Source: Cavia porcellus (taxonomy: Eukaryota; Chordata; Mammalia; Rodentia; Caviidae). Taken from it: DNA of 64,000 nucleotides. The stretch spans positions 70,015,482 through 70,079,481 of the forward strand of contig NW_026947484.1 of NCBI RefSeq assembly GCF_034190915.1, in the 5' to 3' direction. This document shows, piece after piece, positions 49,481 through 59,899 of this stretch. The position numbers were made by a program, and so were the translations under genes. The stretch's first letter is position 1. Each line of letters begins with the position of its first letter. The notes beneath the pieces were generated by a model that saw nothing but the letters and a program-made list of their open reading frames with translations, made no database searches and was not told the DNA's origin.

Positions 49481-50366
49481 ACTAAACTGTAAATTTCATG
49501 TGAGCAGAAATTTTTTTGACTTTGTTTTTATTCAGTGCTGAATTAACAAAATCTGCTCTTGTGTAGCAAAAAGTAGATACTTAAAATAGTCTATGAAGGA
49601 ATAAATGGTCTTTGGAACCTTTGTCTCCTGCACAGTACCACATAGCTACGACCGATTTACTAAGTACCTTTAAATAAAGAACAATGAATTTTGGCTTGGA
49701 GAATTAAAGGGTATTGTGAATATTTTATGAAACAATGATAGCCTAATTTGGCCCATCATAGAATTTAGCAACTTACTTTTGTAATAACTATTTTATATTG
49801 CAGGTAATGTGAATATGAATGAAACTGGTACTGAAAAGAAAAAGAATAGAAAGGCTGGATGCAGGGTACACCGCTGCCGAATCTATGATGTCTAGTGAAT
49901 ACTAATACGGTGGTAAAATTAGGCCTTGCCAGCGAAGAGAAAGGGAAGTTAAACCAAAGCTCCACGAATAAGGAAACTGGCAGAACAAATATCCCACTTA
50001 GTAAAAATAAATAAGGTGGAGTATCTTTAGATAGGGAAACATGTGACAATTGCCAACATTGAATGACATATTGGCATTTTGTCCAATACCCTTCACCCCT
50101 GCAAAGACACAAAAAGATATATTTTTGGACCTAGTCCTAACATCATATTGTTCCATTTGGTTGTATGATCATTTTGTAAGATTTTGACTAATCAAATCTG
50201 TACTCACATTGATGTTTTCTTTGTTTCTGAATGAAGGAGGTCTGTATTCCCTGCATCTGTGTCAGTCAGTGTCAAAGTTATCGCCATCATCATTCCCCCA
50301 CACCATTCTTCTCTGATGAAAACATGTATTTTACTATAATGGGTCATCTTTATCCTCCATGCATGG
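49481..50366. other. Unassigned sequence
   Basis: No gene recognised. The 115-codon minus-strand ORF at 49765-50112 has hydrophobic stretches but no family signature. Confidence 0.35.
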
Positions 50367-50703
50367 TGTTTTTAGTTACTTTTTACTCACTGCTGAGACA
50401 AAATACCTAATGCCCAAAGTTGGGTAAGGAAAGGTTTATTTCTTACAGTTTTTGAGGTTTCAGTCCATACTCAGTTGGCTCCAAGGCAGGGTGGCATGGC
50501 AGGGTCGCAGTTCATGCCAGCTGCAAACAGCAAGGCAGAAACCTTCAAGAGAGATACACCTTCTTCCTGCCATTACATTGTGTACTGCCTCCACCCCTAG
50601 GTGAGTGTAGCACTGACACCATCAATCCAAGCTCTAGACAATGAACCAATCACACACAATGCAAGTCCATAAGGCCTGGGGGCCACCAACATAAGCCATG
50701 ACA
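50367..50703 (-). mobile_element. MaLR (MT-type) solo LTR, antisense
   Basis: About 337 bp bounded by TG...CA. Internal blocks: GCTGAGACAAAATACCTAATG, GGAAAGGTTTATTTCTTACAG, TTTGAGGTTTCAGTCCATAC, GGTGGCATGGCAGGG, CCAATCACACACAATGC and a closing CCATGACA. These are the reverse complement of rodent MT-type LTRs of the MaLR (ERV3-related) group. No internal retroviral genes adjoin, so it is a solo LTR or a SINE-like MaLR remnant. No clear target-site duplication survives. Confidence 0.8.
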
Positions 50704-51529
50704 TATGAGTAACCTGATGATTCACTTTTGACTGCCTCCAAAATTTGCAGATCTGTTTTTTCTTGTGTCATTATACTTAATTAGGCTACTTCTACCAGAA
50801 AAATAAAAACTTTTTAAAAAACAAATTCTGGTGTGGGTCTATTGGACCCTCTGTGATGCTTGGGTAAACACACACAAATCCAGTTAGATGGTGCATAACA
50901 TGGGTAAAAATCCCATTTTTCCACTTTTGCACTAATGTCTACACCTTGCTGTTCATCATATTTAGTGGGTAAACTCATGAATTGCTTCCTGTATCCCTCA
51001 GGGAAAGGCAGTGAGATGCACAGCTGGCTACAATTACACTAAAGTACAAATTTACAGTAGCAAAGTAAGGGATAGGCCCACCAGACCCAGTCTTACATAC
51101 CTGGGATTAAATCCTGCATGCTTACTAAGGTGTTCCCTTTATTTTCTAGGACACACCAGTTTGGGAAGTACATAATAGAATCATCTTAAGTCTGCAGCTC
51201 TGCTAGCTTAAATGCTTTATTTCTGGAGGAAATGTTTCTTACCCAACTGTTTAAGAGCAGTATGATTCTTTACCAAATTATGTTTTCTTTATAGCATCTA
51301 TCAGAAGTTATGATTGTTGATTTTCTCTTATTACCTAATCAATGGAATAAATAAATTTTAATTAATATTATTAATACTTCCATAGTGTAAAGATAATTTC
51401 TCTTTTGTCTATTATCATTGCCTACTATGATGCCTGATGTCTAAAATATAATTTGCAAAGGTTTGTTGAAAAAGGTTTGTTGATAGCTTAGAATAATTGC
51501 TAGGATTGAGAGATGTAAATAGTAAGAAA
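50704..51529. other. Unassigned AT-rich sequence
   Basis: No gene or repeat recognised. Confidence 0.4.
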
Positions 51530-51650
51530 CCTGGTTAGAATGGTGACTCATGCATATAATCTAGGCTCCCTGGGAGGCTGTAAGAAAAGGGGTTGGATGT
51601 ATAGACTGGTATCAAGACTCTATGCTTAAATTCCTAGTACTGCCCCTCTC
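51530..51650 (+). repeat. Composite Alu/B1-ID SINE remnant, sense
   Basis: GGTGACTCATGCATATAATCTAGGCTCCCTGGGAGGCTG is the 7SL-like start, and TTAAATTCCTAGTACTGCC is the end of the ID-like half. The middle is deleted. Same composite design as the copy at 27175. Confidence 0.65.
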
Positions 51651-51867
51651 CTCCTGAAAAATCTCTATTTTATAAGTTTTGCTAATGTACTTCCATATAT
51701 CACCATGATTGCATTAATATTTGTAGAATGTTATGATTTTCTTTTGCAGGGAATTGGCATATACAGTATTGATTAAATGCATTGGTTCTGGAGTAAAATG
51801 AAAGAAAACAAACAAAATACAGCTATTTGCAGTGCAACTTCCACCTGATTACTAAACCTACCTATTA

Positions 51868-52153
51868 TGAGGACACCTTTATATCCTCTTTAAATTCATA
51901 TGTTGAAGTCCAAACTCCCAAAATGTGAAGACTTTGTGAAGTGCTTAGGTTTAAAAGAGGTCCCAGTGTGGAGCTCTCCACGTTGGCTCCTACAAGAAGG
52001 AGGAGAGACAGTAATTCCTCTCTCACCACTATGTGAAAATATAGTGAAAAAGCAGCTATTTCTGGGCTAGAAAGAAGACCTTCAGACACTGAGCCTGCCA
52101 GTATCTTGATTTGGACTTCTCATCCTCTAGAACTGTGAGAGATAAATGACTCC
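51868..52153 (+). mobile_element. MLT1-type MaLR LTR, sense
   Basis: AAATTCATATGTTGAAGTCC, AAAGAGGTCCCAG, GAGCTCTCC, CACTATGTGAAAATATAG, CTGAGCCTGCCAG, TATCTTGATTTGGACTTCTCATCCTCTAGAACTGTGAGAGATAAAT follow the MLT1A/B LTR in order. The last 30-40 bases of the LTR are replaced by the (GT)n tract that follows. A minus-strand ORF across it is not coding. Confidence 0.88.
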
Positions 52154-52187
52154 GTGTGTGTGTGTGTGTGTGTGTACGTGTGTGTGT
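52154..52187. repeat. (GT)n microsatellite
   Basis: About 17 GT units with one ACGT interruption, at the 3' end of the MLT1 LTR. Confidence 0.95.
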
Positions 52188-52439
52188 AAAAGAAGGCTAA
52201 CAAATTCAAAAGGATTAAATACCAGTCCAAAAAGGATTATATACCAATATATTGCTGAGAACATCAAGCAAATATCATTAGCTACCAATTATTCTTATAG
52301 TTTTCTTGGAAAATTCTATTTCATTAACAACAGTAAATTTCCTCATTTCAAGTCAATTAGACTTTGGGTGTCAATTATACCCCCCAGTTGTTTCTAAACA
52401 ATCAGTGAATTAAAAAAATATAAATTAATTTAATATTTA

Positions 52440-53522
52440 CATTATTAGTTTTCAATCTGATTTTTCTTAATTGCCTTGTGATTCCCTTCTTATTTATTTG
52501 TAGTAAATTTTTGGTTATTTCATTTATTCTTCTATTGCATGTCATTTTTACTATTATTTAATAATTATCCTAGAGCATAAAGATGTATCTGTGCATTATT
52601 GCAATTAATATAAATTAGTACTAATCACATTCCCAGTAGTGCTGAGACTTTACATCAATTCCATTAATTTTTACTGGTCTGATGAGTTATCTTTATTTTT
52701 GTTATGAATTTTAACCATATATACATTTTAATCTCTGTAAGATGGCATTATTATTATTGTTCCTAGTACTTTATATAATCAGTATTTCTTCAGATTAGTC
52801 CCAACTGTAGCTTATCTAGTTCTCTGAATTATTTCTTCTTGGGAATTATTTTCTTTTTGCTGAAAGAAACTATCTTTGATTGTTACTAGGCCTTTTATGT
52901 AGACTCTCACTATTCAATGTGGTCAGTTTTTGATGGCCTAGAAATGTCTATGTTACTTCATTTTGAAAGATATTTTTACTGCATGCAAATTTTGCTTTTC
53001 ACACTTTTTGTGTGCCATTCCATTATCTTCTGTGGAATTATTTTACATCTTTTTTGTTGAAAAATTCAATAGCAGTTGTAAAAATGTTCCTTTGAAAATG
53101 ATGTCTTCTCTGTTAGGTCTTTTTGCAATTATTTCTTTGCCTTTGGAGTTCAGTTACTGTGATGTGCATAGGTATGGTTTTCTTTTGAATTACTCTGTTT
53201 AGAGTCTGGGGCTGCCTCTTGGATCTGTGGCTGTATATCTTTCATCATTTGGCATGTTCTTGATGTTCACTTCACTCTTACCCATTCTCTTTCCTTTCTG
53301 AAGAAAATGGCATTGTAGAGCATTAGAACTTACATGGTGTCTCATACTGCCCTTCCATTCTTCAACTTAGTATCTCTGTTTTTGGTTATCTAGACTCTAC
53401 CAGCATATTTCATACTTGTCTAATTTCTAGTTTACTAATCATTTCCTCAGCTACCTCCAGTCTTTTACTTTGTTGTTAAACTTAACTCTTGAGGCTTGTA
53501 TTTCAGTTATTATACTTTTTAA
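52440..53522 (-). repeat. Ancient L1M/HAL1-type ORF1 region, antisense (part 1)
   Basis: The plus strand reads as the reverse complement of the ORF1 region of old mammalian L1s: ACTGTGATGTGCATAGGTATGGTTTTC, GCTGCCTCTTGGATCTGTGGCTG, TTACTAATCATTTCCTCAGC and TTGTATTTCAGTTATTATAC. ORF1 encodes an RNA-binding coiled-coil protein; here it is fully decayed. The left border is uncertain because AT-rich flanks blur it. The element stops at 53522 and resumes at 54476 after an insertion. Confidence 0.7.
53504..53522. repeat. Left target-site copy of the 953-bp insertion
   Basis: CAGTTATTATACTTTTTAA matches CAGTTACTGTATCTTTAA at 54476-54493 with four substitutions and one gap. The host L1 consensus has this stretch only once, so the two copies are best read as a diverged target-site duplication. 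Confidence 0.6.
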
Positions 53523-54475
53523 GTACAATAAAGAGAATAAAATTAAAAAAAACAGTAAAGCTAAATCAGAATAGAACAGTGAAAGTAATACAGGACTTCA
53601 GAACAAGATAATAAGAAATCAACAATCAACCATAATATCTCTTATTCTCTTCAAAATCACTGTCCATGCCATCAGATAAAATAAAATCAAACAAAACAGA
53701 CTAAATCAGATATAATAAAGTCAAACAAAACAAAACAGACTAAATCAATCAAAATAAAAGAATGAAAGCCTATTTTAAAGAGAATAAAATCAAACAAAAT
53801 AAAACAGACTAAAGCCAATCAAAACAGTGAAAATGATACAGAATTTCATAACAGGATAATAGGAAATCAACAATGGCTACCATAATGACTCTTACTATCT
53901 TCAAATTGTTACCCATACCATCAGACATAATAAAATCAAATAAAAAAGAACAGAATGAAAACAATAAAAACAGAATGTTAAATAAAACAAACAATAAAAT
54001 GGAACCAGAAAACCCCCAGTGAGAACAAAACTGAGTTTCAAAAACAAGACAGAAGGAAATCCCCCAATATTTTCTGTATTGCATATTGTTATCCTCTGAA
54101 TAGATGCTCAGACTACTGACCTTAGGCCTGCAAAGTCAATCAAACAGCACAAGCATTAAGTTGTTTTGGTACCTCAGATGCTATCAACTCAGCTTGTCCT
54201 CTGAATTGGCCAGTTGCTTATGAAGGCAGATGTGTTCTTGTCTCCCAGTCTACATACTGATTGGTCCACAGGAAGGGTAAATTGGCTTCTTATTTCTGCT
54301 CCTGGATCCTGCATGGTCTGTACTGGTTCATGAGAAGGGCAAATTGGCTTTTTATTCTTGTTATTCCTTCCAGGACCAGCATGGCTTCTGCTGACTTACC
54401 GGAAGGGTAAATCAGCTTGTTTCTCCTTCTAGGCTCCTCATGGCTTCTACTGGCTCATGGGGAAGGGTGCATTGC
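53523..54475. mobile_element. 953-bp insertion of unidentified type with two tandem arrays
   Basis: This segment interrupts an otherwise collinear antisense L1M ORF1 region. From left to right it holds an A-rich part with a 247-bp tandem duplication (53530-about 54000), a unique middle (54000-54254) and a 59-68-bp minisatellite (54255-54477). It has no reverse transcriptase or ORF worth naming (the 91-codon minus-strand ORF is low complexity), no SINE promoter boxes that I can see, and no ordinary poly-A tail: the A-rich part is at the left, so on the minus strand the element would end in T-rich sequence. It could be a nonautonomous retroelement, an LTR remnant or a processed transcript. I cannot assign a family. 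Confidence 0.55.
53530..54000. repeat. 247-bp A-rich tandem duplication
   Basis: AAAGAGAATAAAA at 53530 recurs at 53777, and CAGTGAAAGTAATACAGGACTTC at 53577 recurs as CAGTGAAAATGATACAGAATTTC at 53825, followed in both units by GAAATCAACAA, ATCTTC and CCATCAGA blocks. The two units stay collinear at an offset of 247-248 bp and differ by roughly one base in six. Shorter AAATCAAACAAAACAGACT repeats are nested inside. Confidence 0.85.
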
Positions 54476-54477
54476 CA
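54255..54477. repeat. 59-68-bp minisatellite, about 3.5 units
   Basis: Units start at 54255 (66 bp), 54321 (68 bp), 54389 (59 bp) and 54448 (partial). Each has TACTGRTT/TGCTGACTT, GAAGGGTAAATTGGCTT, a T-rich block and CCTGCATGGTCTG/CAGCATGGCTTC. The units differ enough to be old. Confidence 0.85.
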
Positions 54478-54715
54478 GTTACTGTATCTTTAATCATAGG
54501 ATTTGGTTCTTTTATGTAGATTCCAGTTATCTTGTAAGGCCCTCCACCTTATCATGGATGTATGAGCTCTTGAATGTATGCACACACAGTTACTTTAAAG
54601 TCCATGTTTGATAACTTCAATAAGGGAATCATCTGTTTATTGTATTTAAGGTTCATATATTTCCTAAAATTTTTTTCCTAAAATTTCTATTGCAATTCTG
54701 GACATGGTGTATAAA
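54476..54715 (-). repeat. Ancient L1M/HAL1-type ORF1 region, antisense (part 2)
   Basis: Continuation of the split element: GGATTTGGTTCTTTTATGTAGATTCC, TATGAGCTCTTGAATGTATGC, CAGTTACTTTAAAGTCC, TTTGATAACTTCAATAAGGGAATCATCTG and TTGCAATTCTGGACATGGTG follow on from part 1 toward the 5' end of ORF1 without loss. This proves the intervening DNA is an insertion. Confidence 0.7.
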
Positions 54716-54771
54716 AAAAAATAAAACAAGAAATTCTCTGCTACTTTTTATGGTTATTATCTTTGTTTATT

Positions 54772-55091
54772 TTGTGTTATAACCATCGGAATGTCTTCTT
54801 CTGGGTAATATATGGAGAAGAGAAGTTTATTTGGCTCTTAACTCTCTGCCTGATGGAAAGCACAGACAACATGGTCTCACCATCAGGCTGCATTACCATG
54901 AGAAGAAATGAAGAAAGAGTACTGGGCATGTGCAGAAGAAACCAAGGAAGAACATCAGAGCTTTCTCTTTTAGAGCAAACCTCTCTTGAAAGAACTAACC
55001 TAAACCTACACAAAGTACATTGATCCCTTCTGTGGGTGGTGCTCCATAATCTGATCATCTCAAAATCCTCACTATCAAAGACTCACCACCT
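54772..55091 (-). mobile_element. MaLR-type LTR, antisense, left part
   Basis: GTCTTCTTCTGGGTAATATATGGAGAAGAGAAGTTTATTTGGCTC is the reverse complement of the 3' part of MST/MT-type MaLR LTRs. It continues through CATGAGAAGAAATGAAGAAAG to CAAAGACTCACCACCT, where the HAL1 entered. The other part of the LTR follows the HAL1 at 57918. Confidence 0.75.
55076..55091. repeat. Left 16-bp target-site duplication of the HAL1
   Basis: CAAAGACTCACCACCT is identical to 57918-57933. Perfect identity over 16 bp marks both ends of the insertion exactly. Confidence 0.93.
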
Positions 55092-57917
55092 TGGGAGGAG
55101 CAAAGATGGCAGATAGATAGCAACTGGCTACAGAGGCTCTCTGAGATAGTCAACCTAGAATTCAACATTATACAGAGTGGAGAGCTCCAAACATAGGGAG
55201 ATGAATTCTCTCGTCCCAAGAAGAAATTAAGGTGAGAAGATCCAACCAAACATACAGTCCTGGTGCTATTACTGGAACAGCTAAAGGTTCAATGTTTCTG
55301 TCGCAGCAGGTGACTTGCTGACCATCCAAGGTCCCATGTGACTTGCCAAGGCCCCACCACGACTTGTCAAGCTGTCCAAGGTCCCACCGCTTTGTCTCAC
55401 TGGAGGCACAGTTACATTGAGTTTGGAGGTTGGCAAGCTGAACGGAGAGCTGAGTTGGTGGGGTGCCTGCATCGACCTGTGCTGAGTGACAGGAGTGGAG
55501 CCATTCCATAGGAAGGGGGGCTCCAGTGGACAACATTCTGGGACCGGGGATGACTGGCAAGTACAAGGGCAACAGTGACTTCAGTCAGTTGTTCTCTTCC
55601 TGAACGGGATTGGTGCAGTGAGCTAGGCCTGGGTCACGTGACCTGGCTGAGATCCAATAGGTTATCTGAGGACAAGTCCCTGCAGCAGTGGTGCACACTA
55701 TCCACACTAACCCAGTGAAGTCTCAGAAGTTTGACTGATCCAGAGGGGAGGCAGTGAAAAGTAATACAGTGCAGGTCACAGCAGCTTGACTGACTGGGAA
55801 GGGAGGGGCCAGCATACACAACTTACTAGCACATGGCAATGGGAAGGGTCATCTAGCCAGTGTGCTTCTGAAGAATTGTAACCAACAAAGAAAGAAACTT
55901 GGACCTCCTGCAAGAAGCAAAAAAGATGGGAAGAGGAAGCGACAACAAAAAGTCCCCAGGTCCTAACCCTGAGGACATTGACCCAGGACAGGTAAAAACA
56001 AAGGAGAATGGGAAGAGCAAATATGCAATATCAGACACGGTGCCAGTGGACATAAAGAGATATATTCGGGACCTCATAGATGAGTTCAAAAGTGAAATAT
56101 TTAGCCAAGTAAAGCAAGATATACGAAGACTAATACAAGAGATAGTAAGCACCCCTCAAGAAGATACAGACAAAAGAATGGAGGAACTCAAACAAAGGAG
56201 AGAACCATTTGATAAAGAATATAAAGAAAATATAGAATACATGAAGCAGATTCAAAGAGATTACCAGGAAATTAAAAACTCTATGGAAAGATGGCAAATC
56301 AGCTTGAAAGAAACTAAGGATAGATTATCTAAACTGGAGGACAATTTTGCAAAGTGGGATAATGAAAGGGCAACGTTTCAAAAATAACAAGGAATCAAGC
56401 AGTAACAATACAAAGAAGATGACAAGAGGATCTATAACTTGAGAATAAAGAATGTGAATGAAGAGGCAGGGGTACAAAAAAGGGACCTACAAAGGTTATT
56501 CACAGAAATAACTGAAAACTTCCCAAAAATAGGAAAAGGGAATGATATTCTGATGTATGAGGCATACAGAACTCCAGCCAACTAAAACCAAAACAGTGCC
56601 ACAGACAGGCATATAATAATCAAGATCCCAGAAATTCAATATAAGAACAGGATATTAAAAGCTGTTAGAGACAAGAAACATAACCTATAAAGGAAGACCC
56701 ATCAGAATAACGGCAGACTTCTTGACACAAACCATCAAGTCAAGAAGAGCCTGGAGTGAAATCCAAGCCCTGAAAGAAAATAACCTGCAGCCCAGATTTA
56801 TATACCCTGAAAAACTGTTTCTAGAAATTAATGGAGAGAAACAAGGTGCTTCCAAGACAAAGAGGAACTTGGGAAATATGCAACCACTAATCCAACTCTA
56901 CAGGGAATGCTGCAGGGCATTCTAGAGAGAGAGAAAAGTACTTGAATTCCAGGAACAGTGGCAGAGAGGCCTCAGTGAATGGTGCAGAAAACAGAGTGAA
57001 GAAGATAAGCAGGCAACTGATGGCAAAAAAAGAGCATAACAGAAATGAGGCAGAGAAGATTTTATTCAAAGCTGATGTGATTGATATTATCAAGTCTGAG
57101 AATATAGGCAACTACACTGAAGTTGACAAAATTCTATGACACACGTTCTGGTTTTTTAACTACCGGTTTTTGAGTTTTATACTATATACAAAGTTGTGTT
57201 TTTGTTAATACTGTTATGTTCTAATATATTCAATTATAGTATGTCTGATGATATAGTCAATTCTATTGAAGAGACAACACAGAAACTATGGTAGAACTCC
57301 TTGCACAATGGTCTTATATGTCTTTTTTGTTTCATGTGTTTATAGGAATATGTTTTGTTTTGTCTTGCTTTGTTTTGTTCCTCCCTCTAATATAGAAAGG
57401 ATAGAAATACATGTTAAGACTCATGCATGTGTAGAATCTATAAACAGTTTATGAGAACTGATCTTATGACACATGATGAAATGAACAGATACTTTGAAGA
57501 AAAAGAGACACTAAAATACCCAGTGCTGATCCTGGAGTGTCATAATGTGAAACCCAGCAATAGTGTTATTGTTTGTTCAGAGGGATTTTAGCCTGCTTGG
57601 GTTTATTCAATCTCAACCGAATTGAAGATATGGATAACTGCATGTATGTTTACATGTATAGGACTGATAACTGTATTTCTAAGTTTTTGTTGGATAGTGA
57701 AACAGAACTGGTTGCAATCTCACTGTTTGGATCCCCACTTTCTATGCTCCACTTTAGTATCTTGAATAACTATTTGTAAGAAGACAATCTGTAATCATCA
57801 ACTAGTGATTTCTTACTGTTTATTTTTTTCTTTGAATGTATATATTATTTCTACCCATTTTCTGTTTTGTTTAGTCTTTCTTTAAATTAAATTAAAAAGA
57901 AGACACTAAAAAAACAC
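55092..57917 (+). mobile_element. Complete HAL1-type 'half-L1' retrotransposon
   Basis: A 2,826-bp element between perfect 16-bp target-site duplications. It starts TGGGAGGAGCAAAGATGGC, the L1-type 5' end with a YY1-like AAAGATGGC near base 11, then an about 830-bp 5' UTR. In the UTR, 55310-55390 is a degenerate repeat of CTTG..CCAAGGTCCCA units. ORF1 (55926-56925) is followed by a lysine-rich tail frame to about 57139 and about 780 bp of 3' noncoding DNA ending in AAATTAAATTAAAAAGAAG...AAAAAAACAC. Nothing resembling the endonuclease-reverse transcriptase of ORF2 is present, although both ends are intact; that is the defining trait of HAL1 elements, which borrow the enzymes of an L1. ORF1 is dead here (stops and a frameshift). 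Confidence 0.85.
55926..56925 (+). pseudogene. Decayed L1-type ORF1 (RNA-binding protein) of the HAL1
   Basis: ATG at 55926 opens 153 codons to TAA at 56385. The N-terminal part is a charged coiled coil (heptad-like stretches DKRMEELKQRREPFDKEY, ETKDRLSKLEDNF). The same frame continues after stops at 56385 and 56403 into an RRM-like domain (IYNLRIKNV, NFPKIG, EAYRTP, RHIIIKIP), with further stops at 56583 and 56688. A 1-2-base indel near 56676-56680 moves the C-terminal domain to the next frame (ITYKGRPIRITADF, RRAWSEIQALKENNLQPR, YPEKLFLEINGE), ending at 56925. The order coiled coil-RRM-CTD is that of mammalian L1 ORF1p, a trimeric RNA chaperone that packages the element RNA. Four stops and one frameshift make it inactive. 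Confidence 0.85.
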
Positions 57918-58006
57918 CAAAGACTCACCACCTCCCAATAGGGCCACAAAGGGACCCAGCTTTTGGCACATGAGCCTTAGGGGACACACCAGACCCAAGC
58001 CATAGC
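57918..58006 (-). mobile_element. MaLR-type LTR, antisense, right part
   Basis: Begins with the right copy of CAAAGACTCACCACCT and continues CCCAATAGGGCCAC...GGGGACACACCAGACCCAAGCCATAGCA, the canonical terminus of antisense MaLR LTRs. It completes the LTR interrupted at 55091. Confidence 0.85.
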
Positions 58007-58862
58007 AGTCATGTTTCTCTGTTTCAGAGAGGATAGGAATGGACAGAGAAAATAGTTTCTTCACTTGTGATGCTTTGAATTTGTAAAAAAGAGTTGTTGA
58101 AAGACATTTACATAGACCAACTTGTCTTGCCATTTTCCATTAAGATGAAAGAACTTCCTATGTGTTTCTGTTTCTCAAATATCAAAATTATTACCAGTGT
58201 GTTGTTGTATGTTTATAAATCACTGAAAACAGTTTTATTTCTGTGAAATCAGATCATGTCTTAGTACAAAATGAGATTTTAATCTTTTCTATTGCTCCAA
58301 GTGCCAGTGGGAATCTGCATTTTCCCTGGAGATCCCACGATGTTGTGAGCGCTTACCTTTGGAACTAGACAGTGGTAGGAACTGCTTTTCTTTTCTTAGC
58401 ATGAAGAATATGCAGCACAGTGAAGCTGCTTTGAGGTCCAAGGTTACAATCACCATTGTTCCTTCCTTAAAATGGGCCCACATACACACCATGGAATTGT
58501 CCAGTCTGAATGCTTGGCATAGGTATGGAACAACAGCATTTTGATAGAAAATACACATACATAAGTTGAAAACTTAAATGTATTGGAAGAGATCAGAAGA
58601 TGTTTGTGTTAATGAAAGCATGAATTTCTGGATCAGAAAAGACAAGAGAGGTCTAATTCTCTCAGATGAGGGAGGCCGCAGTGTCTGCTTAGTGGGTAGA
58701 AAGAAGAATTGATGTAAGACATGCGCTTTAAATTAGGCAAAAAGCTTTCTCAATTTAAACCAATTTTGGAGGAGTCCATCTTATCTCTCTGGAGGAGCAC
58801 TGAAAGTAAAGGGATAAAATCAGTGTGCTGTATTTTTAAAAAACAAACCCTAAGTATTTATA

Positions 58863-58865
<3 letters not shown>
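58007..58865. other. Unassigned sequence
   Basis: No gene or repeat recognised. Confidence 0.4.

Positions 58866-58908
<43 letters not shown>
58866..58908. repeat. (TA)n microsatellite
   Basis: About 21 TA units, easily melted and likely polymorphic. Confidence 0.97.
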
Positions 58909-58913
<5 letters not shown>

Positions 58914-59899
58914 TTCCTGGTGGGAAACTTACACTGTCAGGTTGCTAGTATCAAAGTGTGGCAAATAGTTTCATTTGAATATAAATCCTGATAAACCTAT
59001 AGCCAGATTTAGAAGGAGCAAAAAGAGAGAAAAACAAGTGTGGGATGAAAGGTAGAAATAAAATATGAGTAAAGAAATGAGAATTAAGGGATGCGAAAGC
59101 AAACCTTGAGAGAGGCAGGGAGACTATAGGTAGGTGTTTAACAGATTGTTACCTGAGGTGCAGGGTTTATGAATTGCAACTAAATATTATATTGTGCATT
59201 GAGTAAGACTGATTTTAGATTAGTCCTTGTATGATAAATAAGGAAAAATCAAGTCTGGAGCATAAAGGTGGGGAGGAGGAAAGGAGGAAGCGTGGATAAG
59301 GAGAAATAGAATAAAGCAGTTTTCATAGCCCTGTTGCTAAAAAAAAAAAGGCTCGGGAAGGACTTTGTTATTGTGAAGTAAACCCATAGCCATAAACAAA
59401 GCTGTTTTGTGAGAGTTTAAAAAACCTATTAAATGTAATACTGCTCATTTGGGAATCACATAATAAAATTTGGACTATGAAATACCTGTATGTTAAACAG
59501 GAAGGAAATCCTTCCAAATGTCCCCGAACTAACAAACATTACATACATTCAGCTGAGGATTTTCTCTTTCTTTTCTGCCCTTTCCCCGAGTTGGTAGGTT
59601 TGTTTCACTCAAAATGTATCAGGCAGAGAGAAAAAAGTGTTTCCTAAAAGAAATTTTGTGTGCCATGAGTTTGAAATTATTATGTAATCAAATCTGAAAT
59701 AAAAAAAGTTTGTCTTTGAAAATAATTGGCCATGTCATACTTTAGTATATGTGCAAATACATCCCTAGAGAAATAGTGAATTTTTAAATATATATTTAAA
59801 CTTGAAGATAAGTTGATAAAGAGTTGGAGAGATTTTCCTTGGAATATTATCACGTGCCATGTTTTTTCCTAGAGATACTGTTAGAATATACATGAAATG
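58909..59899. other. Unassigned AT-rich sequence
   Basis: No gene recognised. A short A-run is at 59340-59350. Confidence 0.4.

Noticed and set aside
53523..54475. Reading the A-rich insert as a CRISPR-like or satellite array
   Set aside because: Only two long units and three and a half short units, diverged, in an animal genome and bounded by a target-site duplication. It is an inserted element, not an array of spacers or a satellite.
55092..57917. 5'-truncated or internally deleted ordinary L1
   Set aside because: The L1-type 5' end is present, so it is not 5'-truncated. ORF1 is followed smoothly by a lysine-rich tail and a 3' UTR with no remnant of ORF2. Internal deletion cannot be fully excluded without other copies.
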